From Pseudomonas sp. dw_358 (GTDB lineage: Bacteria; Pseudomonadota; Gammaproteobacteria; Pseudomonadales; Pseudomonadaceae): 64,000 nt of DNA. A program made the translations under genes and the position numbers. Numbering within the stretch: the first letter of the stretch is position 1; every line of letters begins with the position of its first letter. Below the pieces are notes generated by a model. That model did no database searches and was not told the DNA's origin. It saw only the letters and a program-made list of their open reading frames with translations. Where the stretch lies: positions 30,666 to 94,665 of the forward strand of contig NZ_JAAVUX010000022.1 of NCBI RefSeq assembly GCF_018449655.1, read 5' to 3'. Of the stretch, positions 36,740 to 45,010 are shown piece by piece.

Positions 36740-37375
36740 TCAGATGAGAGCGGTGGCACGGCGCGGCAGGGCGCACAGCGCGTTGAGGGCGATGAAGGCG
36801 GCGATGATCAAGAGGGTAGCGCTACCAAATCGGCCATCAAGCCACGTGCCTATCAAGGCGCCCAGCAACAGCGCCAGCCAGCGCAGCAAGCCGCTGCCCG
36901 CAGCCTTGAACTCGCCGCTGGCCAGCTTGCGCCCGGCCTTGACCAGCACCCCGGTGACGAAGCTCACGCCCGGCTCGTCGGCACGGGCCTGGTTCAGGCT
37001 GCCGATGGCGGCAGCAATCACCATCACGGTGGCCAGGCTATAGGTGGACTGATCGAGTGCCGCGAGCGGCGCGGCAAGGGCCAGCAACAACCCGCTCATG
37101 GCCAGCACCAGGGTCCCGCGCCACTCCCCGGCGCGCTGCCCCATCCATGCGGCTACGGTGGTCGCCACCAGGAAGGTGCCGATCACCGCCAGCAGCGAGC
37201 CGACCATCGGCCACTGCCTGTCGAGCAGAAAGTGGCCCACCTTGGAGGTGTCGCCCGTCATGTACACGGCGAGCAGCTCCTTGCTGTGCAGAATCATCAA
37301 CGCGTCAGTGGCACCGGCGATGAGCACCAGAGGGATGACCCCAAGAATGATCGGCGAAGGCCTTGGATCGGGCAT
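36740..37375 (-). CDS. DUF1275 (YoaK-type) membrane protein
   Basis: A 211-residue inner-membrane protein with about six hydrophobic helices (IILGVIPLVLIAGATDALMI, LLAVIGTFLVATTVAAWM, TLVLAMSGLLLALAAPLAAL and others). The early sequence AVYMTGDTSKVGHFLL matches the conserved TGN/D-T segment of DUF1275, and GVSFVTGVLVKAGRKL repeats it in the second half. Function is unknown in the family. The ATG at 37373-37375 is preferred to a TTG two codons earlier. It is probably co-transcribed with the downstream oxidoreductase. Confidence 0.8.
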   Translation of the reverse strand: MPDPRPSPIILGVIPLVLIAGATDALMILHSKELLAVYMTGDTSKVGHFLLDRQWPMVGSLLAVIGTFLVATTVAAWMGQRAGEWRGTLVLAMSGLLLALAAPLAALDQSTYSLATVMVIAAAIGSLNQARADEPGVSFVTGVLVKAGRKLASGEFKAAGSGLLRWLALLLGALIGTWLDGRFGSATLLIIAAFIALNALCALPRRATALI

Positions 37376-37551
37376 TGGCAACTGACTCGCAGGTTTGGGT
37401 AGTTAACAGGTCGACCCGGTGCGTGCGGCAATCGTTCAGCCAAATGCGCCCGCAACCGTACCGTCGGTCGGCCTGCCAACTGTGCGATCCGTCACAATTT
37501 CACGTGGAAAATTGCCAACATGAAATTTCGCTCAGGCACCGCCGAAAGGCT

Positions 37552-37566
37552 TGTTATACAGTAACA
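37552..37566. promoter_or_regulatory. Zur-box-like palindrome upstream of the amidase gene
   Basis: TGTTATACAGTAACA is an interrupted palindrome (TGTTA/TAACA arms) that matches 12 of the 14 defined positions of the TGTTATAnTATAACA core known for gamma-proteobacterial Zur. It lies 38 bp before the amidase ATG at 37604. Zur-controlled amidase paralogues exist in Pseudomonas (established for the zinc-deprivation cluster of P. aeruginosa), which makes the match meaningful. Confidence 0.45.
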
Positions 37567-37603
37567 TTGTCTTATCTCAACAATGACTTACGGCGGGTTC
37601 TTC

Positions 37604-38833
37604 ATGTACAGACGACGCCTTCTCACCTATCTGCTGGCTGGCCTTACCCTGCCCGTTTCGCTCCGTGCCATGGCCCAGCAACAAGTGCTGGCGGCCCGTG
37701 GTGCGCGCGACGGTGAAAAGCTGCGCGTGGTGTTGGAGCTCAGCGGGCCGGTGCAGTACCAGTCCTTTGAACTGGGCTCGCCGCCCCGTCTGATTCTCGA
37801 CCTGCACGGCACCCGGCTGATGACTGCCCTGCGCGACCCATCGCTGCTGGCTGCGCCCATCAAAGCCATCCGCAGCAGCCCCCGTGGTGCCGGCGATACC
37901 CGCGTGGTGCTGGAGTTCGACGAACCGGTGCAAAGCAAGACCTTCCTGCTGCCCCCCGGGGACGGCAAGGGTCACCGCCTGGTTCTCGACCTGCAGACCC
38001 AGGCCAGCCACGCCATCGTTCAGGCCGCTCCGGCGGCAGCGGTAGCACCGGCGGTGGTGGAGAAAGTGGAGCGTGTTGCCAGCAACAAGCCGCAGCGCGA
38101 CATCATTGTTGTGGTCGACGCCGGTCATGGCGGCAAGGACCCGGGCGCCATCGGCGGCGGCGGGCAGCAGGAGAAGCACGTGGCCTTGGCCATCGCCCGC
38201 ATGCTGGCCCAGCGCATCGACCGCCAGAAAGGCTTCAAGGCCCGTCTGGTGCGCAATGACGACGTGTTCGTACCCTTGCGCAAGCGCGTCGACGTGGCCC
38301 ACAAGTACAACGCCGACATGTTCGTCTCGGTGCATGCCGATGCCGCGCCGAACCTGACCGCCAGTGGTGCGTCGGTGTTCGCGCTGTCCGAGCACGGTGC
38401 CACCTCGGCCATGGCCCGTTACATGGCCGACACCGAAAACAGCGCCGACATGCTCGGCAGCCGTCAGTTGCTGACCCTCAAAGACAAGGACCCGATGCTG
38501 GCAGACGTGATCCTCGACATGTCGATGAACTCCACCATCAGTGCCAGCCTGGACCTGGGCAATATCGTCCTGGGCCACGTGGGCAAGGTCGCCGGGGTGC
38601 ACGGCATGCGCGTGGAGCAGGCCGGGTTTGCAGTGTTGAAATCCCCGGACATTCCGTCGATTCTGGTGGAGACCGGGTTCATCTCCAACTCCAGTGACTG
38701 CCGCCGACTGATCGACAGCCGTCACCAGCAGAACCTGGCCGACGCGATCTTTACCGGCGTCACCCAATACTTCGGCCGCAACCCGCCGGAAGGCACCTAC
38801 CTGGCCGAGGTCAAGGGCAACTCGATGGCATGA
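37604..38833 (+). CDS. amiC: N-acetylmuramoyl-L-alanine amidase, AmiC type
   Basis: A 409-residue periplasmic zinc amidase that cleaves septal peptidoglycan. The N-terminus MYRRRLLTYLLAGLTLPVSL is twin-arginine-like, as in AmiC. An AMIN domain (about 30-140) precedes the Amidase_3 domain (about 165-400) with zinc ligands in VVDAGHGGKDPGAIG, the Glu in QQEKHVALAIA, His in VSVHADAAPN and the catalytic Glu in ILVETGFISNSSD. The ATG at 37604 has GGCGGG upstream; an in-frame ATG at 37583 is the alternative. A Zur-like palindrome lies 38 bp upstream, so it may be a zinc-starvation paralogue rather than the housekeeping enzyme (inference). Confidence 0.9.
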   Translation: MYRRRLLTYLLAGLTLPVSLRAMAQQQVLAARGARDGEKLRVVLELSGPVQYQSFELGSPPRLILDLHGTRLMTALRDPSLLAAPIKAIRSSPRGAGDTRVVLEFDEPVQSKTFLLPPGDGKGHRLVLDLQTQASHAIVQAAPAAAVAPAVVEKVERVASNKPQRDIIVVVDAGHGGKDPGAIGGGGQQEKHVALAIARMLAQRIDRQKGFKARLVRNDDVFVPLRKRVDVAHKYNADMFVSVHADAAPNLTASGASVFALSEHGATSAMARYMADTENSADMLGSRQLLTLKDKDPMLADVILDMSMNSTISASLDLGNIVLGHVGKVAGVHGMRVEQAGFAVLKSPDIPSILVETGFISNSSDCRRLIDSRHQQNLADAIFTGVTQYFGRNPPEGTYLAEVKGNSMA

Positions 38834-38842
38834 TGCGTCCCG

Positions 38843-38867
38843 CCGCCCGGACCTGAGGTTCGGGCGG
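38843..38867 (+). terminator. hairpin after the amidase gene
   Basis: CCGCCCGGACC and GGTTCGGGCGG form an 11-position stem with one mismatch and a TGA loop, 10 bp after the amidase stop. The following T content is modest, so termination efficiency is uncertain. Confidence 0.6.
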
Positions 38868-38907
38868 TGCCGGGTCTGTTTGCGATGTGATCAAGGAAAC
38901 GCCCCCC

Positions 38908-39540
38908 ATGACGCAAAAGACGCCCACCCTCTATCTGGTTCGCCACGGCGAAACCGACTACAACGCACAGAACCGCCTGCAAGGGCGCCGCGACATCCCG
39001 CTGAACGCCACAGGCCGACGCCAGGCTGCCGAGTCCGGGTTGTGCCTGCACACCTTTCTCGCCCGCCCCGACAGCCTCGATTTCATCGCCAGCCCGTTGG
39101 GCCGCGCCTGCGAAACCATGGAAATCATCCGCATCCGGCTGGGCCTGGCGGCAGCGGACTACCGCACCGACCAGCGCCTGATGGAGATCGCCTTCGGCGA
39201 GTGGGAAGGCATGACCTGGGACGACATCGCCCAGGCACAGCCGACACGTTATGAGGCAAGGGCCACCGACCCGGTCCATTTCATCCCCACGGGCGGCGAG
39301 AACTACCCCATGGTGTTCGAGCGCCTCGGCGCCCTGCTGTCGAGCCTGGAATGTGACACCCTGCTGGTGGCACACGCCGGCATCCTGCGCAGCGCGCTCG
39401 CGTTGCTGGCCGGGGTGGAGCGGGAGTGGGTGCCGCTCATCGAGATTCCTCAGGACCAGGTGCTGGTGTTGAGGGACGGCGGTTTTACCTGGCTGCGGGC
39501 AAGTTCGGCGCTGGATGGCCGGGGGGTGGATTGGGGGTAG
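38908..39540 (+). CDS. histidine phosphatase-family protein
   Basis: A 210-residue phosphoglycerate-mutase-like phosphatase. The catalytic His is in LYLVRHGETDYNAQNRLQG near the N-terminus; the second His is in TLLVAHAGILRSAL (about residue 155); IASPLGRACETMEIIR and MEIAFGEWEGMTWDDI complete the family signature. Members include CobC alpha-ribazole phosphatase and general sugar phosphatases; there is no cobalamin neighbour to support CobC. The ATG at 38908 is preceded by AAGGAA about 10 bp upstream; a GTG at 38887 is possible. Confidence 0.87.
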   Translation: MTQKTPTLYLVRHGETDYNAQNRLQGRRDIPLNATGRRQAAESGLCLHTFLARPDSLDFIASPLGRACETMEIIRIRLGLAAADYRTDQRLMEIAFGEWEGMTWDDIAQAQPTRYEARATDPVHFIPTGGENYPMVFERLGALLSSLECDTLLVAHAGILRSALALLAGVEREWVPLIEIPQDQVLVLRDGGFTWLRASSALDGRGVDWG

Positions 39541-39596
39541 GTCTGGCCGCTGGACGCCTGTCATGCCATCTCATCAGAGCTGCACTGCAATCACCC

Positions 39597-40157
39597 TCAC
39601 CGCAACAATTTCAATTCCCGCCGAATCCCCATCACCTCGTCCTCGGTCGCCTCATAACCATCGGCCGACCCCGCATAGGACAACGAATACGCCGTGCTCT
39701 GCTGTGCCGCCGCCACCAGGGTCTGGGTCAGGACATGGCCGCCGTCGAGCTGGATCTCGCAGGTGGTCTCAACCGCCGGCAGGTCTCCCAGCAGGCTGTC
39801 GTGAATGGGCGTGCAGCGGCTTTGATAACCGCCGTGGCTGAAGTTGAACTGCACGGCCCTGCGCATTTCCAGGAGCACCGCCTGCAGGTTGACCTGATGC
39901 CCCGGCTGCAGGGTGGTGCGGGTCAGCTCCACCACCATCAGCGGGTTGCCGCCAGCATCATTTTTCACCGCACGTTCGCGGCGGGCATCGCCGCCGCCGG
40001 GTTTGCTCATGGACGGTTGCGGCTGGATCTGCCAGCCACCGGGCCAGGCGATCATTGCATCATCGGCGTGAACCGCGCTGACCGCGCCCAGCAGCGCAAG
40101 GCCGTATAGACAGTTGAGACGAGACAAGAAGAGCAGCCTGGTGAAAGTCGGTTGCAC
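39597..40157 (-). CDS. exported protein, DUF4946-like
   Basis: A protein of about 186 residues with a signal peptide (LYGLALLGAVSAVHADDA) and a mature part starting MIAWPGGWQIQ, with two Cys (SRCTPIHD and ETTCEI) that could form a disulfide. It matches the Pseudomonas family I know as DUF4946, of unknown function. The start is uncertain: no in-frame ATG precedes the signal peptide; a GTG at 40157, a TTG at 40178 and a TTG nearer the hydrophobic core are the options. It faces the AraC/GlxA regulator gene across a short divergent gap. Confidence 0.7.
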   Translation of the reverse strand: MQPTFTRLLFLSRLNCLYGLALLGAVSAVHADDAMIAWPGGWQIQPQPSMSKPGGGDARRERAVKNDAGGNPLMVVELTRTTLQPGHQVNLQAVLLEMRRAVQFNFSHGGYQSRCTPIHDSLLGDLPAVETTCEIQLDGGHVLTQTLVAAAQQSTAYSLSYAGSADGYEATEDEVMGIRRELKLLR

Positions 40158-40258
40158 AGTCTCGCAGAGGCAAGGCAAGGGTTACAATCGCCACCTGGCC
40201 AGGAGTGAATGCGTTGACCCGACATCGAACCTTCAGCGGCGGTACCCACAGCAAGAAC

Positions 40259-41239
40259 ATGCTGTACCTCAAATCCACCCCAGCCGACCCGGCCACCGAC
40301 CGGCACGAGCCCCAACGCGTGGGCTTCGTGCTGCTGGCGCATTTTTCCCTGGCGGCATTCACCGGCGCCCTGGACACCCTGGTCACCGGCAACCTGCTGA
40401 GCCCGGGCCTGTTCGCCGTCACCACCTTCAGCCTGCAGGGCAGCGAAGTGCTCAGCGACCTGGGCCTGCTGATCAAGCCCGACGCCGTACTGAGTGCCAC
40501 CGCCCTCGCCGGCCTGGACCTGCTGATGGTCTGCGGCGGCTTTCGGACCCCGCTCAAGGCCGACCCGTTGCTCAACCGCTGGTTGGTGGACGCCGCACGC
40601 CAGGGCATCGATCTGGGCGGCTTGTGGAACGGCGCCTTCCACCTGGCCCGGGCCGACCAGCTGCGCGGCTACCGCTGCGCCATCCACCCGGAAAACCGCA
40701 CCGCGCTCACGGAAATCAGTCCCGAGAGCATCGTGACCCCGGCCAGCCATGTCATCGACCGCAACCGCTACACCGCCGCCAGCCCCAACGGTGCCTTCGC
40801 ACTGATGCTGGAAATGCTGCGCAACCGCCATGGTGCGACGCTGGCCGAAGGCATCGAGCAGATCCTGGCGTTCGAAGGGCTGCGCTTTCGCCGGGTCGGC
40901 AGCAGCACCCCGGCCAAACTCAGTGCACCGCTGCGCAACATCATCGATTTGATGGAAAACAACCTGGAGGAGCCGCTGAGCCTCGATCAACTGGCAGCCT
41001 TCGTCGGCCTCTCGCGGCGCCAGGTCGACCGCCTGTTCCAGCGCCAGCTGGCGACCTCGCCGCACCGCCACTACATGGAACTGCGCATCACTGAAAGCCG
41101 GCGCCTGTTGCAGCATTCGAGCCTGTCGATCATGGAGGTGGCGGTGGCCTGCGGCTTTGTCTCGGTGTCACATTTCAGCAAGTGCTACAGCGCCTATTTC
41201 AACTACCCGCCCTCCAAAGAGACGCGCCTGGGCGAGTAG
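40259..41239 (+). CDS. GlxA-family transcriptional regulator (DJ-1-like + AraC HTH)
   Basis: A 326-residue regulator with an N-terminal amidotransferase-like domain (RVGFVLLAHFSLAAFTGALD, LLMVCGGFRTPL; the nucleophile-elbow Cys is replaced: GLWNGAFHLA) and a C-terminal AraC helix-turn-helix (LAAFVGLSRRQVDRLFQR and VAVACGFVSVSHFSKCY). The replaced Cys and the spacing resemble the GbdR/CdhR/ArgR-type regulators of glycine betaine, carnitine or arginine use in Pseudomonas. The ATG at 40259 is a guess; a GTG at 40205 gives an 18-residue extension. No target genes adjoin it. Confidence 0.83.
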   Translation: MLYLKSTPADPATDRHEPQRVGFVLLAHFSLAAFTGALDTLVTGNLLSPGLFAVTTFSLQGSEVLSDLGLLIKPDAVLSATALAGLDLLMVCGGFRTPLKADPLLNRWLVDAARQGIDLGGLWNGAFHLARADQLRGYRCAIHPENRTALTEISPESIVTPASHVIDRNRYTAASPNGAFALMLEMLRNRHGATLAEGIEQILAFEGLRFRRVGSSTPAKLSAPLRNIIDLMENNLEEPLSLDQLAAFVGLSRRQVDRLFQRQLATSPHRHYMELRITESRRLLQHSSLSIMEVAVACGFVSVSHFSKCYSAYFNYPPSKETRLGE

Positions 41240-41301
41240 TCGCGGAACTGACAGGCGGTGCGCGGAGTCGATTCAGCTGGACCTGTCGAAGAGCGCTCCC
41301 C

Positions 41302-42432
41302 ATGCAACTTGCCATCCCCAGCGCCACTTGGCTCGACACCGTACCCCTGCCCTGGCTCAGCACCCTGGTGGTGGCCATCATCGCCGTCGGCATCACCTTG
41401 CTGATCCGCTGGGTCGGCCTGGTCATTCTGCGGCGCCTGACCAAGTCATTGGTCTTCACCCGCCAACTGGTGCTGCGCTCCGAACAACCGACCCTATGGC
41501 TGATGCCCTTGCTGGCCCTGCAAGCGGTGTGGACCTCGGCCCCCGACGACCTGCGCTTGATCGAGACAGTGCGCCACGTCAACGGCATGCTGGTGGTGGC
41601 CGTGGTGACCTGGCTGGGGATTCAGTGCGTGCTGGCCCTGGGCGACGCCATGGCCATTCGTCATCCGCTGGACATCGAAGACAACCTGCACGCCCGGCGC
41701 ATCCAGACGCAGGTCAAGGTGCTGGTGCGTTGCCTCAACGTGCTGGTGCTGATCTTCGGCACCGGCCTGGTGCTGATGAGTTTTCCGGCCGTGCGCCAGA
41801 TCGGCGCCAGCCTCCTGGCCTCGGCGGGGCTGGCCGGGCTGGCGGCGGGCTTTGCCGCCAAACCGGTACTGGGCAACCTGATCGCCGGGTTGCAGATCGC
41901 TATTTCCCAGCCTATTCGGCTGGACGACGTGGTGATCGTCGAGGGCGAATGGGGCCGCATCGAGGAGATCAGTGGCACCTACGTGGTGGTGAAGATCTGG
42001 GACGAGCGGCGCATGGTGGTGCCGTTGCAGTACTTCATTGAAAAACCGTTCCAGAACTGGACGCGCAGTACGTCCAGCCTGATCGGTTCGGTATTTTTAT
42101 GGGTGGATTTCTCCGTGCCTCTCGAAGCGTTGCGTGAAGAAGCGCAACGCGTGTGCCAGGACATTCCACAGTTGTGGGACGGTCGGGTCTGCGTCCTGCA
42201 GGTTTCCGACACCAGTGAAAAATCCATGCAGCTGCGGATTCTGCTCAGCTCCGCCGACTCATCCCGCAGTTGGGATGCGCGTTGTCACATGCGTGAGCGA
42301 ATGATCGGCTTCATCAACCAGAACTACCCCGAATGCCTGCCGCAGGTGCGCGCCGAAGTCTCGACCAAGACGCCCCATCCGGAGGCTGTCAGCAGCGAAA
42401 ACGCAGAGGTGGCGCGCCAACCGCCGGTGTGA
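41302..42432 (+). CDS. MscS-family mechanosensitive channel
   Basis: A 376-residue inner-membrane channel. About four hydrophobic helices precede the pore helix ASAGLAGLAAGFAAKPVLGNL, which has the Gly/Ala packing of MscS TM3, followed by IAGLQIAISQPIRLDDVVIV and the cytoplasmic beta domain (WGRIEEISGTYVVVKIWDER, VPLQYFIEKPFQNWTRSTS). It resembles the YbdG/YnaI-like medium-size members. The ATG at 41302 is the only good candidate. It follows the GlxA-type regulator on the same strand with a 62-bp gap. Confidence 0.9.
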   Translation: MQLAIPSATWLDTVPLPWLSTLVVAIIAVGITLLIRWVGLVILRRLTKSLVFTRQLVLRSEQPTLWLMPLLALQAVWTSAPDDLRLIETVRHVNGMLVVAVVTWLGIQCVLALGDAMAIRHPLDIEDNLHARRIQTQVKVLVRCLNVLVLIFGTGLVLMSFPAVRQIGASLLASAGLAGLAAGFAAKPVLGNLIAGLQIAISQPIRLDDVVIVEGEWGRIEEISGTYVVVKIWDERRMVVPLQYFIEKPFQNWTRSTSSLIGSVFLWVDFSVPLEALREEAQRVCQDIPQLWDGRVCVLQVSDTSEKSMQLRILLSSADSSRSWDARCHMRERMIGFINQNYPECLPQVRAEVSTKTPHPEAVSSENAEVARQPPV

Positions 42433-42537
42433 GGTTTGTGGGGGGATTGCCATCGCGTCTCATCAAGTCTCTCCTCTGGCGGCCTCGACCCATTTTGATA
42501 CACTCCGATCCCCTCACCTGCCCACAGTGATGACCGC

Positions 42538-44238
42538 ATGATCGAAGTGACCGAGGTTTCCATTGCCGCCCTGCGCGCCGCCCTCGAGGCCGGCCGCACC
42601 ACCGCGGTAGAGCTGGTACAGGCCTACTTCGCGCGTATCGACCAATACGACGCCCCCGACACGCCGACGGCGCTCAATGCCCTGGTGGTGCGCAACCCGC
42701 ACGCCTTGAGCGAGGCCCGGGCCTCGGATGATCGCCGTGCGCATGGCCAGACGCTCGGCCCGCTGGACGGCATCCCCTACACCGCCAAGGACAGCTACCT
42801 CGTCAAGGGCCTGACCGCGGCTTCCGGCAGCCCGGCCTTCGCCCATCTGGTAGCCCAGCGTGATGCCTTCACCATCGAGCGGCTGCGCGGCGCCGGGGCG
42901 ATCTGCCTGGGCAAGACCAACATGCCGCCCATGGCTAACGGCGGCATGCAGCGCGGCGTCTACGGCCGCGCCGAAAGCCCGTACAACGCCGACTACCTCA
43001 CCGCGCCATTTGCCTCCGGCTCCTCCAATGGTGCCGGCACCGCCACGGCAGCCAGTTTTGCCGCCTTCGGCGTGGCCGAGGAAACCTGGTCCAGCGGCCG
43101 TGGCCCGGCGGCCAACAACGGTCTGTGTGCCTACACGCCCTCGCGCGGGGTGATCTCGGTGCGCGGCAACTGGCCGCTAACGCCGACCATGGACGTGGTA
43201 GTGCCGTACGCGCGGACCATGGCCGACCTGCTGGAAGTCCTCGACGTGGTGGTCGCCGACGATCCCGACACCCGCGGTGACCTGTGGCGCCTGCAGCCCT
43301 GGGTGCCGATCCCGGCGGTGTCCGAGGTACGCCCGGCGTCCTACCCGGCCCTGGCCGTGGGCCGCGAGGCGCTGCAGGGCAAGCGACTGGGGGTGCCGCG
43401 CATGTACATCAACGCCGATAACGCCGCCGGCACCAGCGACAAGCCGGGCATCGGCGGCCCGACCGGCCAGAAGATTCATACCCGCCCCAGCGTCATGGAT
43501 CTCTGGCAAGCCGCCCGCGATGCCCTCGAAGCCGCCGGGGCCGAGGTCGTGGAGGTTGACTTCCCACTGGTCTCCAACTGCGAAGGCGACCGCCACGGCG
43601 CTCCTACCGTGTTCAACCGTGGGCTGATTTCACCCGAGTTTCTCCACGACGAGCTGTGGGATCTGTCTGCCTGGGCCTTCGACGATTTCCTGCGGGCCAA
43701 CAATGACCCGACCCTCAACCGCCTGGTGGATGTCGACGGCGCGAAGATCTTCCCCCACGACCCCGGCACCCTGCCCAATCGTGAAGACGACCTCGCCGCC
43801 GGCATGGACGAATACGTGCGCATGGCCGCGCGCGGCATCACCCCCTGGGACCAGATCGCCACCCTGCCCGACGGCCTGCGCGCGCTGGAACACACGCGCC
43901 GCCTGGACCTCGAAGACTGGATGCAGCGACAAGGACTGGACGCGGTGATCTTCCCCACCGTGGCCGACGTCGGCCCGGCCAATGCCGACGTTGACCCAGA
44001 CTCGGCGGACATCGCCTGGAGCAACGGCGTCTGGGTGGCCAACGGCAACCTCGCCATCCGCCACCTCGGCGTGCCCACCGTGACCGTGCCGATGGGCGTC
44101 ATGGCCGACATCGGCATGCCCGCCGGCCTGACCTTTGCCGGAAGGGCCTACGACGACTCGTCGCTGCTGACCTTGGCCGCAGCGTTCGAGGCCACGGGTT
44201 CGCGGCGAAAGGTACCGCCGCGTACACCGGCGTTGTAA
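42538..44238 (+). CDS. amidase-signature family hydrolase
   Basis: A 566-residue amidase of the Ser-cisSer-Lys type. The catalytic Lys is in GIPYTAKDSYLVKG (about residue 84), the cis-Ser in FASGSSNGAGTAT (about 161) and the Ser nucleophile region in EETWSSGRGPAANNG (about 185). The usual GTDTGGS block is altered (ETWSSGRGP), as in a divergent subgroup that includes urea-amidolyase-like and aryl-amide hydrolases. No signal peptide. The ATG at 42538 has a weak ribosome site. Substrate unknown; neighbours give no clue. Confidence 0.88.
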   Translation: MIEVTEVSIAALRAALEAGRTTAVELVQAYFARIDQYDAPDTPTALNALVVRNPHALSEARASDDRRAHGQTLGPLDGIPYTAKDSYLVKGLTAASGSPAFAHLVAQRDAFTIERLRGAGAICLGKTNMPPMANGGMQRGVYGRAESPYNADYLTAPFASGSSNGAGTATAASFAAFGVAEETWSSGRGPAANNGLCAYTPSRGVISVRGNWPLTPTMDVVVPYARTMADLLEVLDVVVADDPDTRGDLWRLQPWVPIPAVSEVRPASYPALAVGREALQGKRLGVPRMYINADNAAGTSDKPGIGGPTGQKIHTRPSVMDLWQAARDALEAAGAEVVEVDFPLVSNCEGDRHGAPTVFNRGLISPEFLHDELWDLSAWAFDDFLRANNDPTLNRLVDVDGAKIFPHDPGTLPNREDDLAAGMDEYVRMAARGITPWDQIATLPDGLRALEHTRRLDLEDWMQRQGLDAVIFPTVADVGPANADVDPDSADIAWSNGVWVANGNLAIRHLGVPTVTVPMGVMADIGMPAGLTFAGRAYDDSSLLTLAAAFEATGSRRKVPPRTPAL

Positions 44239-44241
44239 GCA

Positions 44242-44287
44242 GCCGGCCCCGCTCCCACGGGCTGACGCAGACCCGCCGGGGGCCGGC
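44242..44287. repeat. extragenic inverted repeat
   Basis: GCCGGCCCC (44242-44250) and GGGGCCGGC (44279-44287) form exact 9-bp arms three bases after the amidase stop, with 28 bases between. It could be a terminator or a REP-type element; it does not belong to the CTGCAGGA family seen elsewhere. Confidence 0.5.
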
Positions 44288-44385
44288 CTTGGGCGCGAGG
44301 CAGGCGCCGCGGTCTATCAGAACGATTGACGCACGGTCAACGCTTGGCGATGCTGGGCTGGCAACCGTCATTCAAGGAGTGCCCG

Positions 44386-44976
44386 ATGCGAGTGCCCGAC
44401 TTCGATACGCTGTTTCAGGCGGCCATCCGGCTTATCCCGCTCGCCGAGGTAATGACGGCGCTGGCGCCGGCCATCGAGCCGGACGTCATCGGCGCGACCG
44501 TTACCGCCGGCGGCCAAACCTTTGTCATCAGCCACGTGCAGCACGCTACAGAGCGGTTGATCCACACGATGCTCAGCCAGCCCGGTGCTGGCGCCGACAA
44601 GCGCTTTGACCTTTTTCGCGAAGCCGCCGTGCAGGTGCGCCAGGCCCGCAGCTACACGCTGATGTACGAGTACCAGAAAGCCGAGCTGGCTCGGCTGGCC
44701 GAACAGCCTGCCTTGCTCAGCCAGGCCTGGGCAAACCTCAACAACGCCGTGGTGGTCAACGGCGAGTCACCGCAGACCCGGGAATGGCGAGTGTTGCTGG
44801 ACTTCCCCATCGCCGACATCGAGGACGTGGTGCTGACCCATTCGGATCACGCCCACGAACTGCGCAAGTTCTCCCCCGCCCGCGGGTTGATCTCCGAAGA
44901 TGAACGCTTTGCGATTTCCGAACGGGTCCGTGCGGGCCTGCGCGAGCGCAACGCGCAGCAGGACAGATGCGACTAA
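44386..44976 (+). CDS. hypothetical protein
   Basis: A 196-residue soluble protein that I do not recognise. It has no signal peptide, membrane helix or Cys-rich motif apart from a C-terminal Cys; it is mostly helical with acidic patches and a run of charged residues before the C-terminus (ERVRAGLRERNAQQD). The start at 44386 is firmly supported by AAGGAG 6 bp upstream. It ends 34 bp before the diguanylate cyclase on the same strand, so the two may be one transcript and it may act in the same signalling (weak inference). Confidence 0.75.
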   Translation: MRVPDFDTLFQAAIRLIPLAEVMTALAPAIEPDVIGATVTAGGQTFVISHVQHATERLIHTMLSQPGAGADKRFDLFREAAVQVRQARSYTLMYEYQKAELARLAEQPALLSQAWANLNNAVVVNGESPQTREWRVLLDFPIADIEDVVLTHSDHAHELRKFSPARGLISEDERFAISERVRAGLRERNAQQDRCD

Positions 44977-45010
44977 GGTAAGTGCAAGCGTCAGCGATTC
45001 GAGGATCTCC

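Noticed and set aside
38908..39540. Considered CobC alpha-ribazole phosphatase
   Set aside because: No cobalamin genes adjoin it and the family is functionally broad.
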